17,346 nt of DNA from Cudoniella acicularis (GCA_013054445.1 JAAMPI010001232.1:1-17346); one strand, 5' to 3'. Positions 1-9,224 are shown, counted from the stretch's first letter. Notes: generated by a model from the letters alone, not told the origin. Program-made: numbers and translations.

Positions 1-75
1 GAGAGCGTGTATAAAGAAGGAGAGCATATATAAGACGAGCGTATACTGGGAGAATATGTATAAGGAAGAAGAATT
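1..75. repeat. Degenerate short tandem repeat, purine-rich
   Basis: The first 75 bases read as imperfect units of about 17-19 bp, each built on a GAG core followed by a TATA-containing string and a purine run (gagagcgtgtataaagaag, then gagagcatatataagac, and so on). It passes into an AT-only stretch near 75-100. There is no coding potential. It may be the edge of a larger low-complexity array outside the window. The periodicity is loose, so this is a weak call. Confidence 0.35.
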
Positions 76-104
76 TATATAAATTTATATAATATTTATG
101 TATA

Positions 105-235
105 CGGGTACCTGTGGGTACCTATATAGGAGTAAGAGAAACTATACCCACCCGCGGGTACTACCCACCCACGGGTAGGTAGTACCGGTAGTGGGTAGCC
201 CACGGGTAATGGGTACTACCCACTACCCATCACGC
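105..235. repeat. GGGTA / TACCC direct and inverted repeat array
   Basis: Short words GGGTA and its complement TACCC recur about twenty times in both orientations, with palindromes such as CCCGCGGGTA and GGGTACC. This makes a GC-rich, hairpin-prone patch in otherwise AT-rich DNA. Arrays of this kind can form the subterminal part of hAT-type transposons, but no transposase or matching terminal repeat is visible here, so the assignment to an element is inference. Confidence 0.5.
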
Positions 236-506
236 AGCCTAGTGCTATATCACCAGATGTTATAGAATTTGCTGACATGGGAAAGTTATATCTGCCAATG
301 TTCTTTGGCAAAGAAGGCACCCGAGAATGCTAAGATAGAGACTTTGGAGCTTTTAAGGTGTCTTGACGAGTGAGACTAGCAGGGGCAAGTATAGTGGACC
401 GGGATCGGAGGACCGCAAAGATTAAGGGTGTAAGGATTGGCAGACATTTAGGGGTCGAGTTCTAGGTGTTGGATTTTCAGCGATGTTCTATTGAATATAC
501 AGTAAG

Positions 507-690
507 AAGTGCGCTATATATATAGGCCTGAAGGCCCTATAATTACCACCTAATGTGACTTATATAGAAGGTTCCAGCGTATACTTATAGTGATTACTCA
601 CTGTATTTCTAAGTATCGCCACTATATTATCAATTTTATAGTAGAAGCTTCTAGTGCTTATAGGGCCTTTGCCACCTATATATAACACTA
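507..690. mobile_element. MITE-like element with about 37-bp terminal inverted repeats
   Basis: The left arm (about 507-543) and right arm (about 656-690) are inverted copies. The perfect 12-mer aaggccctataa at 531-542 pairs with 658-669, the 10-mer tatatatagg at 517-526 pairs with 675-684, and the arms also share an outer AGTG/CACT. The 110 bp between them have no coding potential. The size, AT-rich core and arms fit a miniature inverted-repeat element, possibly mobilised by a Tc1/mariner transposase, of which a relic lies about 350 bp downstream. A target-site duplication is not certain. Confidence 0.55.
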
Positions 691-964
691 GGAACATCAC
701 TTTGTCCGGAGCAGTAGAAGAAACTGGGAGAAGTAATCAACTATAGGGAATATTTATGACACCATGTGCCTTCGTTTCGGGAACGAGTCTGCTAAGACTA
801 ATGCCTGGTTGCTTAGGAAAGAAGGTTATCAGAGACGTCTTTAACGACGGTCTTATAGATCGAGCTCGAGTCTGAATAGGGTGCCTTGGCTAGAGGGCGT
901 TAGATATATAATCAGGTCGGATATATCAGCGTTATATTCGCTTATAATCTATGTCTTACTATAG

Positions 965-976
965 CCCCCCCCCCCC
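965..976. repeat. Poly-C homopolymer (12 C)
   Basis: An uninterrupted run of twelve C follows TATAG and is followed by TCCTATATATA and a roughly 40-bp A/T-only string, just before the transposase relic. It may be part of the degraded terminal region of that transposon. The exact length may be affected by sequencing error. Confidence 0.7.
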
Positions 977-1038
977 TCCTATATATAAAAATTATTTTCT
1001 AATTATTTTTTAATTATTTTCTCTTAAAACTTAGAACT

Positions 1039-1263
1039 ATGGGTGTTAAACGGAAGACAGATCGAAGGGAGCTTACCCCGGCTCAGAGAGATAAAATATG
1101 GACTCTCTACGAAGAAGGATATACTCTGACCGAGATTTCCTAGAAAACTAAACACCCCCGCACTACTATTACCTCATTTATTACCCGCCAGTCTATTTGC
1201 TCTAATACTACTTTTAAAAGCAAGCCAAGAAGCGGTTGTCCAAAGAAAATTAACCCTTAGGGT
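1039..1263 (+). pseudogene. Tc1/mariner-type transposase, N-terminal relic
   Basis: Reading from the ATG at 1039 gives a recognisable N-terminal helix-turn-helix of a Tc1/mariner-like transposase. The motif ELTPAQRDKIWTLYEEGYT (residues about 11-29) is followed by a second helix and the basic SKPRSGCPKK linker (about residues 68-77). The frame is broken by in-frame TAG codons at 1141-1143 and 1258-1260. Both are explicable as CAG-to-TAG changes, the pattern left by repeat-induced point mutation. Nothing of the DDE catalytic domain follows: the sequence runs directly into the 3' end of the dynamin-like gene. The intact protein would be about 340 residues or more, so about 75 codons survive. 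Not functional. Confidence 0.7.
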
Positions 1264-1310
1264 ATACGATCTCTCTCCGGCGGCCTATATATAATGTATT
1301 GCGATCCCTC

Positions 1311-3527
1311 TTATAGCCCGCTTAATACATCTAAACACTCTTTTAATACCTTAATCTCATCTCTGATATGATCCCTTTCCTTCTCTATATCCCTATCCTC
1401 TTCAACAAGCGCTTTGAACGACTTTGAGTCAATCTCTACTAGATCCCGCGCCACATCGCTGATATTATCCAGAAAATGCCTCTCAATAACCTGCGTAAGT
1501 ACACTCTCAATATAGCAATCTCTCATAATCTACCCCTCATCAGCATTGCAGAAAAAAGTAGGAGAGAAACAAACCTTGTAGTGAATCCAAGCCGCCCTCA
1601 AAAAATCCTCGACCACCTCCGTCGACAGATCCTCCTGCGAATGCCTCCCCTGGTGTTCCGCAAGCGTATTCGGATTCACCTCCCCAGACTCCATATTCTC
1701 GACAAAATTCCCCGCCTCATTCCTCTGATTCCGCTGCTGGCGATATTCCGCTATGTATCTCGGGTTAATATTAATCTGGAAGCATCTACGATCTAGTTCT
1801 ATCTCCTCGAGTTCGCGTTCCGCTTTGTCTTTTCGCTGTTCTAATTTCTTGCGTGAGACTTGGAAGAGGCGTGAGGCGACGACTTTGTAGTTGGTGAAGG
1901 TGGGACTTGCGTATTTTCCGTTTTCGGGGCGGAAAGCTATGAGCGTGGCGTGATAGAAGTACTTCTCGCAGTGTTCGTATATCTTAGTAATGTGCTCGCT
2001 GGCAATACCATCCCATTCCCTCGACTGAAACCAGAAGAACTCGTCGATGTGACCTGAGTCCCATGTAAGAGGCAACCCCATGCCTCTCTTCTGGTCGAGA
2101 GTTTTCTTCGCGGCCGCGATTTCCGCGTCGCGGGATTTGACCTCTGGTTGGCGTTTTTGCATGGGCGAGATGCGGGAACCCTTGGCGATGGATCGGAGAT
2201 CAGAATCAGGGTCGATGGTGGAGATGTCGAGTTGGCTGACCCAGAGATGTCCTTCGTTGGTGATGCGGTCGCGGAAGAGCTCGCCTTGCTCGACGATTCT
2301 AGAGCGGAGGTGGATGGCGTGGGAGGGCTCAAGGTCGGATGTCTCGTACAGGGATCCACCATTTGCATGGCTGGCCGTCATCCTGCTGAGCTTCCTCGCG
2401 CAATCCGTGAAGATATTTTCCATCTCTTCTTGTGTGCGATTATCGCCACCTAACCTTTTGTGTATTACCTCGAGCTCATGTAGCCTCCTCCGGGCTTGTG
2501 CGACGATCGCCGGGAACATCTGACTTGCATTTTCGAGCAACATCTTACTTAGACGCGTGCGAAGAGTTTCGACGCCCAAGTTATCTGGACCAAGCTGGTT
2601 CCACGGGTGCTTCTTCAGAAATTGGCGCTCCGTTTCGTTCCGCACTTCAATAGTCGTACTCATTCGGAGTTCAACTGTATTTCGATTGCGAAGTACATGC
2701 CATGGGTGTCGGATATTCACCTCACTGCTTTGCCCCAGTGCAATATTCACGTACACTTCCGCGCGCATGGGAGGTACACCATCCGGGTGTGTGATAATGC
2801 CGACAGTTCTGCGCCCTTCAATGTCAAACTCATAGCATAATGCGAGAATTTGTTGAGTCTTTGGATCGTTGTTTGCATCAACTACGGCAAGGATGATAGA
2901 ATGAGGCTTCTTCATTTCGGTGTCCACCATAGCCCGTACAAGATTGATGTTCTTGGGATCTGTATCGTGGATGATCAAGCCGGGAAGGTCTAGTATCTGC
3001 AGAATCGGTCGATTTGGGCCACAGATTGTGATACATAGGGTATCCGTAGAGAAATCCGTCGGTCGCTGACCTCCAAGAATCAATTCGGCAGCAGCTTCGA
3101 ACTGACGCGGGAGCTCGTCTGAGAGATTTGCTAAATTTGTGATCGGCTCGAAGGTGAAACTGGGGTTTCGTGAGCTAGAAGCCCCTGGCTGAATAGAGGT
3201 GGTGACAGATTCTCTCTCGCTCGGCTTGAGAGTGACCTTGGTGATGAAGCGCGTGCATGTAGATCCACTTCTTGGGAACGGAATTTCAGTGATGGCTTCG
3301 AGCACGGAGCTCTTCCCTGACGACTGTGCCCCGCACACAATGATCTGGGGAATCTCGAATTCGATGCCGGTTTGGAGAGATTGTAGACGGGCTAAGGTGT
3401 TGAGGAGCTCGATGTGCTTTGGGTCGTGGGCGTGTGTAAAAGGGTTCTTTTTCTTGATCGGAGGCGGCTGTGGTGGAAACTCACTGTGAATCGGGTAAGT
3501 TTGGCAATTAGGACCGTTGGAATTCAT
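1311..3527 (-). CDS. Dynamin/Mx-like large GTPase
   Basis: Two exons: 3527-1575 and 1529-1311, separated by a 45-nt intron (1530-1574; AAG/GTTTGT donor, CTGAT branch site, TAG acceptor, phase 0). The product is 723 aa. The G domain shows G1 GAQSSGKSS (66-74), a Thr-rich switch near 90-93, G3 DLPG (180-183) and G4 THPD (246-249). A long helical middle/stalk region follows, and the second exon supplies a GTPase-effector-like C-terminus with VLTQVIERHFL and a charged coiled coil. Without the intron the C-terminal helix is lost, which supports the splice. There is no PH or proline-rich domain, as in Mx/Vps1-type fungal dynamins, which remodel membranes. The K-to-H change in the usual TKPD motif is unusual. 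The start is the ATG at 3527; upstream sequence gives no better one. Family call firm, specific role unknown. Confidence 0.88.
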
Positions 3528-4180
3528 GTTTGGATACTTGTCATTTGGTTGTTCGGAATAGTACTGTTGATAGTTAGTCTGCTATTTCTTAATGTAATGA
3601 AACCCGGGGCATCCACCGTTGCCATTTTGTCCGAGGTAGTTCAAGTCTCCTAGTGGCGATGAAGCTTGTAGTAATCATAACTTTTTCAAATGCAGCAACG
3701 CAAAAGAAATGGACGTGACAGGCCACACCACGAGCAATTATAATTCGCGCATCAGCCCGCCCGCTTTCTCAGCCCTATCGTAAAATGGGATTGATGAGGC
3801 TTTGATCAAGGCTTATTTTATGTTGCACAAGGGTTGGTGCGTCAGGACGGAGCGCTAATGGATATCAACAACCAAAATGGTGGGATAATGGGTCCACGGC
3901 AGCCTCCGCATGAACTGTAAATGTGGTTGTCGAACCCTTTCCCCACGATGTGGGAGTTTACGGAAGGTTTTTCATAGGGGCGCTGACTAATCGGGCGCAC
4001 TTTAGAAAATAGTAGTAAAAATTTTGCTATTTTTATAAAAACTAAAGCAAAGCATTTTTAGGTATTAAAAATTATTTTAATAGATTATTAGATGTTTAAA
4101 GTAGTAAGTTTCCTTTTTTTTTATATTATAAAGTTAAAGTAATAAAAAATTTAAGTTTAAAATATTTTATTGTGATGGAG

Positions 4181-4198
4181 TCACGTGGAACCACGTGA
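4181..4198. repeat. Perfect palindrome TCACGTGG-AA-CCACGTGA
   Basis: Two 8-bp arms are perfect inverted copies around an AA spacer, and each contains an E-box CACGTG. It sits inside the AT-rich block upstream of the gasdermin-like gene. It could be a paired bHLH binding site or the tip of a relic inverted-repeat transposon. The sequence alone does not decide. Confidence 0.6.
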
Positions 4199-4236
4199 TT
4201 TTGGTCCGTTTTCGTTGTATATAAAGCGTAATAGGC

Positions 4237-4260
4237 GAATTCGTCCTTCGGAGCGAATTC
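4237..4260. repeat. EcoRI-containing hairpin GAATTCG...CGAATTC
   Basis: GAATTCG at 4237-4243 is mirrored by CGAATTC at 4254-4260 around a 10-base loop containing TTCG. Together with the palindrome 40 bp upstream it makes a small structured island in AT-rich DNA. Function unknown. Confidence 0.5.
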
Positions 4261-4719
4261 TGTGGTTTTTGGCCCAGCGGTCATATGTGCGAGCCTATTT
4301 TGCATGTTACATTTATTAAGTTTAAACTTTTATTGTACACATAGGTATAAATAATACTTATAATAAAATAGGCCAATTATATTTACTATTATTTATACTA
4401 TAAAAAAGAATTCTACGTAAAAAATTATAACCAGTTCTTTAACCTACTGTAGTATCTCCGTATATCTTTTATAAAACCACCGGAGCCCGCCCGCTAAAAA
4501 GGGAGGGCACGGGCCTACCTGCGGTCCCCTCTTCCCCGCCGCCCCAGTTCAAAAGCTCCCCAGGGCCGTGTAGGCACGTGGGCTATCGGCGATTGCCAAC
4601 TTTTTAATAAATCATTCCTAAGAACAAGCCTCCCTCATCAGTACTAAACCGACAACCCCCTTACTCATCAGCGAGGCGGCAGCTATTCCGACAGAGGAAT
4701 CCCGAACAACACACAAGCT

Positions 4720-5700
4720 ATGTCTAATCCCACCTTCTTCTACTTCTACGCTCCGACGTGGGATTTTCCGCCCGGGGGCCCGATCAAACTAGGCAATGTC
4801 ATTACATCGATAAAGAAGCCAGAGCAGCCGCTATATACTGCTCCTCTGCCAACCGACTCCCAGGTATTCTCATCAGAAAAGAGCCATGTTGAATACTCCA
4901 AGGAGAAGTCAAGAGGAGGGAAATTCTCTATTTTAACAAAGTTCTTGAGCATTCTTGGGGTGGGAGTTGATTTGGGTGCCAACTGGGATAAAAGGTACAA
5001 TGTGCTTAAATCCCTAATTCCCTTATCCTTGTCCTTTGCTATTACCTGCATTTCGTTGACCCCGAGTCCTTGCATATCGCTGCCTACCCGCAGTAGAAAT
5101 TTGACTACGAATAATAGCAACGACGACCTTTACGTTTTCGACCGGGTAGATACTACTCAATTCATCGCGAAAGAAGAGTATCTCCAAACGTGCATCGAAG
5201 CTACACCTGTACGTCGCTATCTTGACAAATCCCGCTATCGAAAGCCTCTCTATATTATCACCGGGATCAAAACTGTCACTGGCGCAAAGGCCAAATCGCT
5301 TAAATCCTGCGGTGTCGGCGCTAATCTTGGAATCGAACTCGATGGTACGGTCTGGAGCGGTGGCACTATGTCGATCGGCGGCGGGCCTACGATAGAGGGT
5401 AAAACAGAGAACAAGGCGGGCACAACTTGGGAAGGGAGCAGCGACTTTGTCTTTGCGTTTAGAGTTCGGAAGGTTAGGGTGGAGCAGAAGACTGGGACAG
5501 TAAATGACGATGATGACTATACGGCAGGTGCTCTGCTGGGAAATGAGGTTAAGAAGAAAGGTGTCCCGGACCTTTCAATCTCCGCCGAGGAGGATCCAAA
5601 GGCAGAGGATGAAGGATTCGAAGAGGAGGAGTTGATGGAGGGCGATGCTGTAATTTTCTGTGCAGTCCCTAAGGTTGAAAACCAAGAGGAAATAGAATGA
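4720..5700 (+). CDS. Fungal gasdermin-like protein (HET-Q1/RCD-1 type)
   Basis: Exons 4720-4994 and 5118-5700. The 123-nt intron (4995-5117) has a GTACAA donor, TTGAC-type branch site and AATAG acceptor, and joins NWDK directly to NDDLYVFD. The product is 285 aa, close to the 278 aa I recall for Podospora HET-Q1. Visible traits of the family are an N-terminal PPGGPIKLGNVI segment (about 17-27), the GKFSILTKFLSILGVGVDLG block (about 67-86), PLYIITGIKTVTGAK (about 135-149), and a last strand FVFAFRVRKVRV (about 202-213) followed by a short acidic C-terminal tail. In this family the N-terminal part permeabilises membranes once a protease removes the tail. The gene is convergent with a subtilisin-like protease gene 132 bp away, the arrangement expected of such a pair. 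The intron is a multiple of three with no stop, so the unspliced frame also reads through. The family call rests on remembered motif patterns, not a search. Confidence 0.72.
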   Translation: MSNPTFFYFYAPTWDFPPGGPIKLGNVITSIKKPEQPLYTAPLPTDSQVFSSEKSHVEYSKEKSRGGKFSILTKFLSILGVGVDLGANWDKRYNVLKSLIPLSLSFAITCISLTPSPCISLPTRSRNLTTNNSNDDLYVFDRVDTTQFIAKEEYLQTCIEATPVRRYLDKSRYRKPLYIITGIKTVTGAKAKSLKSCGVGANLGIELDGTVWSGGTMSIGGGPTIEGKTENKAGTTWEGSSDFVFAFRVRKVRVEQKTGTVNDDDDYTAGALLGNEVKKKGVPDLSISAEEDPKAEDEGFEEEELMEGDAVIFCAVPKVENQEEIE

Positions 5701-5832
5701 TTTTATAGTTGTAAGGTATTGGGACAGATATGCAGGGGGAACTTATTTCAGCTTTTATGATTTAACGAATACAAGCCATGATTTTACACAACTAATTAAT
5801 AACTCTTAAGAATGCTATGTGAATTCGGTATA
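5701..5832. other. Convergent 3' spacer between gasdermin-like and protease genes
   Basis: These 132 AT-rich bases separate the two stop codons and must hold both polyadenylation regions, so the transcripts may overlap at their 3' ends. No canonical AATAAA is seen; near matches such as TTAATAACT occur. The tight convergent packing supports a linked pair. Confidence 0.5.
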
Positions 5833-8800
5833 TTAGCTGGTTTTAAGTAGATCGTCAATCGTGTAATTTATGAAATCCTTCTCCTTCCCAAACAGATTAT
5901 CAGAGAAAATACTCAAGGCAACGTAATGATAATCATCCCGATTTTTAGATCCTTGACTCTTTTCTGCAATTTTCCGAAACACGGCTTTCATTTTCGACTG
6001 CCGCTTCAGCATATCTGCCTTCTCGGGCATATGCAACCTTGCGTACTGCAGCAAAAATGCTGCGATCCCCGCTGCTATAGGCGTCGCAAATGATGTGCCT
6101 GACTTGTATTTGACAAAGGTAGGATTTGTGGCCTCGTCGCAGAGATGGACCGGCCATGCAGACTCTACCGCCTCACCGATGGTGGCTAAATTTATCTCAT
6201 TAGAGACGGCAGTAGGGCTAAACCTTGACCGGTTCCCATTCGCATCGGTAGAATGGATACAGATGACATTTTGGTCACGAGCGGGATACGCCCGATCCAG
6301 GTTCGCGCCACTATTTGAAGCGGCGGCAAAAAGGAGGATGTCCTTGGAATATGCCTTCATAATGGCAGCTTCAAGTTTGTCGTAGCCATCGATGTCGCAT
6401 GTTGGGAACCCGAAGGACATGGAAATAATGTCGACATTCGACTTGACGGCATAATCTATAGCCTGGATACATTAGTCTAGGCTTCAATAGGCTTTAAAAT
6501 ACAATTTTGTTTGGAGGATTACCTTTGCAATCAGTTCGGGGTTGGACGGCTTGTTCTCAGCAATCTTGACTATATATAATTCCGCATCCGGGGCGTAGTC
6601 GAGAAGCAGACCCGCGGTAAAGGTGCCGTGCCCATTATGATCGTCAACCACAGTTTTGAACTTGTCATTGACGCAGTTGTATCTCTGTTTGATTTGCTCA
6701 CTGCGTGCGTCCATATCTGGATGGGTCTGATCGATCCCAGTGTCGAGAACCGCGATCTTGACAGGAGATTGTGTGGCTTGTTGCAGGTGTGCCTCAATGT
6801 ACTTCTTGTAGACTGCTTGGAATCTACCCTTCCAGTTTGAATAATTCAAGCGCCTGGAGATACATAAGTTAGCAGGCTCGCTATACGGGAAGGCTAAATG
6901 TTCGAACTGCGACCTGGGAACCAAATGGCCTAGAGGCATAGCAGTTGTTCGATCAAGAACAAGGACTTACGCTTCACGGGAATGGTCTTCAGAAACCGTC
7001 TCGTCATCAAAGAACCTGGAGGCCTTATAATTGAATTCGCTAAACGTCCTTTGCCCCGCAATATGAAGTGCTTCAGGAAGCCCCTGAGGTCCCCCAAAAT
7101 ACTGGGAATGTTGGGGCGATGGCAATTCATTTCGCGGATTGTATGCTTCTTTTGGGTGGCGCCAAGAAGAGTGACCTCTAGTTTGTTGGTTCTGTATAGC
7201 CTGGCCCCAATTGCCAAAGTCCAGAGTCCGTGCAATCTTGTCAAGCTCGTCTATGGAAATGTAGCTGAAAGCTTGACATAGCTCATCTTCTAGTGGTCGA
7301 ACAACCTCTTGATATATCGTGGTTCTTAGCATTTGGCTATCTAGCTTCTTGCCTTCCTCATCCTCCCAAGTTTGTGGATCCAGGCATTTTTCCACGGCGT
7401 AATAGAATTGGGAGTTCTCAGGAATTTCGGACTTGCATTCTTTGAACACCAGGTCTGCATCGATAAATCCTGTACGGTTCTCTACCCCATCTAGCAAGTC
7501 AATGCCATATTTCTTCGCCAGCATTTCAAACGGTGTCGACAAGTACAATTCCATCAACATCACTGCAAAAGTGACGAGGGATGGGTACTGGTGTAGCACT
7601 AGGTCGTCTGGATCAATACTATCTTGGTCGAAGTCATCCGGATCGCAGTCGTCAAGGTCACAATCGGCTTCTTCCTGTTGTTCAATATGGTCTAGCTCTA
7701 GGGTAGCGCTATCAGTGCTCTCAGCAAGCTGGGTTTGAATAAAAGGTCTCAGTGGAATCGCAGAAGAAGCTGTTTGGAAGAATATTATGCTCGAAGAACC
7801 CCACGTAGGTTGTAGCCATGAAGTTCCGTGAAGATGGAGGACCGCGTAACTGAGCAGCACGGCAAGGATACGTTTTGTTTTCTCTGTGAGATATTTGGGC
7901 CCTTCCTCGATGAATTGTTTGAGCGAGACCGAGGATTTTGTCTTATCAATTTGGAAATTGCTCCTCTCAGATCGCAGTTTGAAAAGTCTGCCCTTCTCAA
8001 CTTTGAACTTGTGACAATGAGAGGTCATCTTGATATTACACAAGTTTCTTACCCTCATTGGAGATTCGTGTTTCTTCTTTTGCGAGCGTTGCACTTCATC
8101 ATTCAAGGCAAACTGCACTACCGGCTCATTGACAGTGTGGACGTGCACCTCATGCCAATCTTGTTTCATAGAGAGAAACATGTCGAAGTCAAAGTCTTCG
8201 CCAATTTCTTTGTCGAGGTCAGGTTTCCGATATGTACCTAAACAAAGCCTAGCACGAATGTCGTGTCCAGGGTTGCAAGTGCATTTCTTGCAATCCATAA
8301 GAGTCTTGAAAAGCAACTGGGCCGCACCCCACACGGCGTATGGCGGTTCGGTCTTGCTTTTCTTCTGTGGTGTAAAATCGTCTTTAGACCATTGCGAACG
8401 GTCCTCCGGGTATTGGGCGATGAGATCATCTTCCCACTTCTCCAAGGATTCGACAAACTCGTCACGTTGGTCTGGATATTGTCCGAAGTTCAGACACTGT
8501 CTAATAAATTCAAGCTCCACCTTGTCGTTTTGATTGCGAATTTTATTCCAGTGCTGATTGAGCGCCCGTAACCGAGAGTAAGAGAAGACTTCGAATGATG
8601 ACAACTCTTGTAGGACATGTGTTCTGACGACCGACTCGAATCGAACCAAAATTCGGACAATTAGTTCGTCATTTAGCCCCACGGTAGCTTTAATACGATT
8701 GGCATGGTCACGAATCAAAAGACAATGAGTCATTAAGTGGCTGTAGAAGTGCTTGAGCTCCCTGTTCGGCTCATCCGCTTTGAGGAGTTTAGCGATTTCT

Positions 8801-9133
8801 CGAATTGTCAAAGATGTGTCGAGTAACAAAACAACGGTCTGGCTGCCCATAGTAGCGTAGGAGATTGGTGACATATTAGTATTGCTAACTTGTTGACCCA
8901 GAGGCTTTGTTATCGTAACATTTCCTACGGATGGAGAGGACCGCCAGCTCTTGGGGGCATGTAGTTGAGCCGTGCTCTCAATGGCCGGGTGAGGACCAGA
9001 ACCCTGTTGCCGTGTCCTGGGATGCCGATTAGACCGCCTTCCTCTAAAACCGTGTTCTCCCTGGCGGTTAACGAAAGAGGTAGAATGCACCGTATCTTAC
9101 CGCGTGTCGGGCTTCCTTGAGGTGTTGTTGCAT
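5833..9133 (-). CDS. DUF7580-like / subtilisin (S8) protease fusion, HET-Q2-like
   Basis: Proposed exons are 9133-9101, 9060-6971, 6853-6523 and 6462-5833, giving 1027 aa. The introns are 40, 117 and 60 nt with GTAAGA, GTAAGT and GTAATC donors and GTTAAC, GCTAAC and ACTAAT branch sites. The N-terminus is about 250 residues of helical sequence. A DUF7580-like region follows (about 250-605), recognised by the Cys-rich KKCTCNPGH segment, the AVLHLHGTSWLQPTW block and a closing YAVEKCLDP, with an Asp-rich insert near 477-498. The C-terminus is a peptidase S8 domain with Asp745 (AVLDTGID), His783 (NGHGTFTAG), oxyanion Asn868 (AASNSG) and Ser942 (GTSFATP), so it should be catalytically competent. 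There is no signal peptide, so a cytosolic protease is expected. The gasdermin-like neighbour is its likely substrate (inference). The start is uncertain: the long frame opens with a GTG, so the ATG at 9133 via the 40-nt intron, or the ATG at 8874, must be used. An alternative acceptor at 6914 adds 20 residues. Confidence 0.82.
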
Positions 9134-9224
9134 AAAACAGAAAGGCCTTTCCAAGTGGAGGCTGCGTGCGAGCGCTGTGCGTGTTGACCGTTGATTCGAT
9201 GACAGTCTACACGGCATGCAAAAA

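Larger units (their letters stand above)
3528..4719. other. Divergent intergenic region with AT-rich block
   Basis: This 1.2-kb spacer lies between the 5' ends of the dynamin-like gene (minus) and the gasdermin-like gene (plus), so it holds both promoters. No convincing ORF is present. About 4005-4470 is extremely AT-rich, with runs of A and T, and is probably a mutated transposon remnant. It is interrupted by a GC-richer island at 4175-4310 with two hairpins. From about 4475 the sequence becomes GC-rich, with CACGTG at 4576-4581 and several CCCC boxes. This part is the likely core promoter and 5' UTR of the gasdermin-like gene. Confidence 0.6.

Noticed and set aside
1937..3489. Several ORFs on both strands inside the dynamin-like gene
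   Set aside because: They are shadow frames of a well-supported GTPase coding sequence.
4995..5117. Hydrophobic segment in the gasdermin-like ORF, as a transmembrane helix
   Set aside because: It coincides exactly with a consensus intron whose removal restores a conserved block, so it is most likely non-coding. Retention is kept only as a separate hypothesis.
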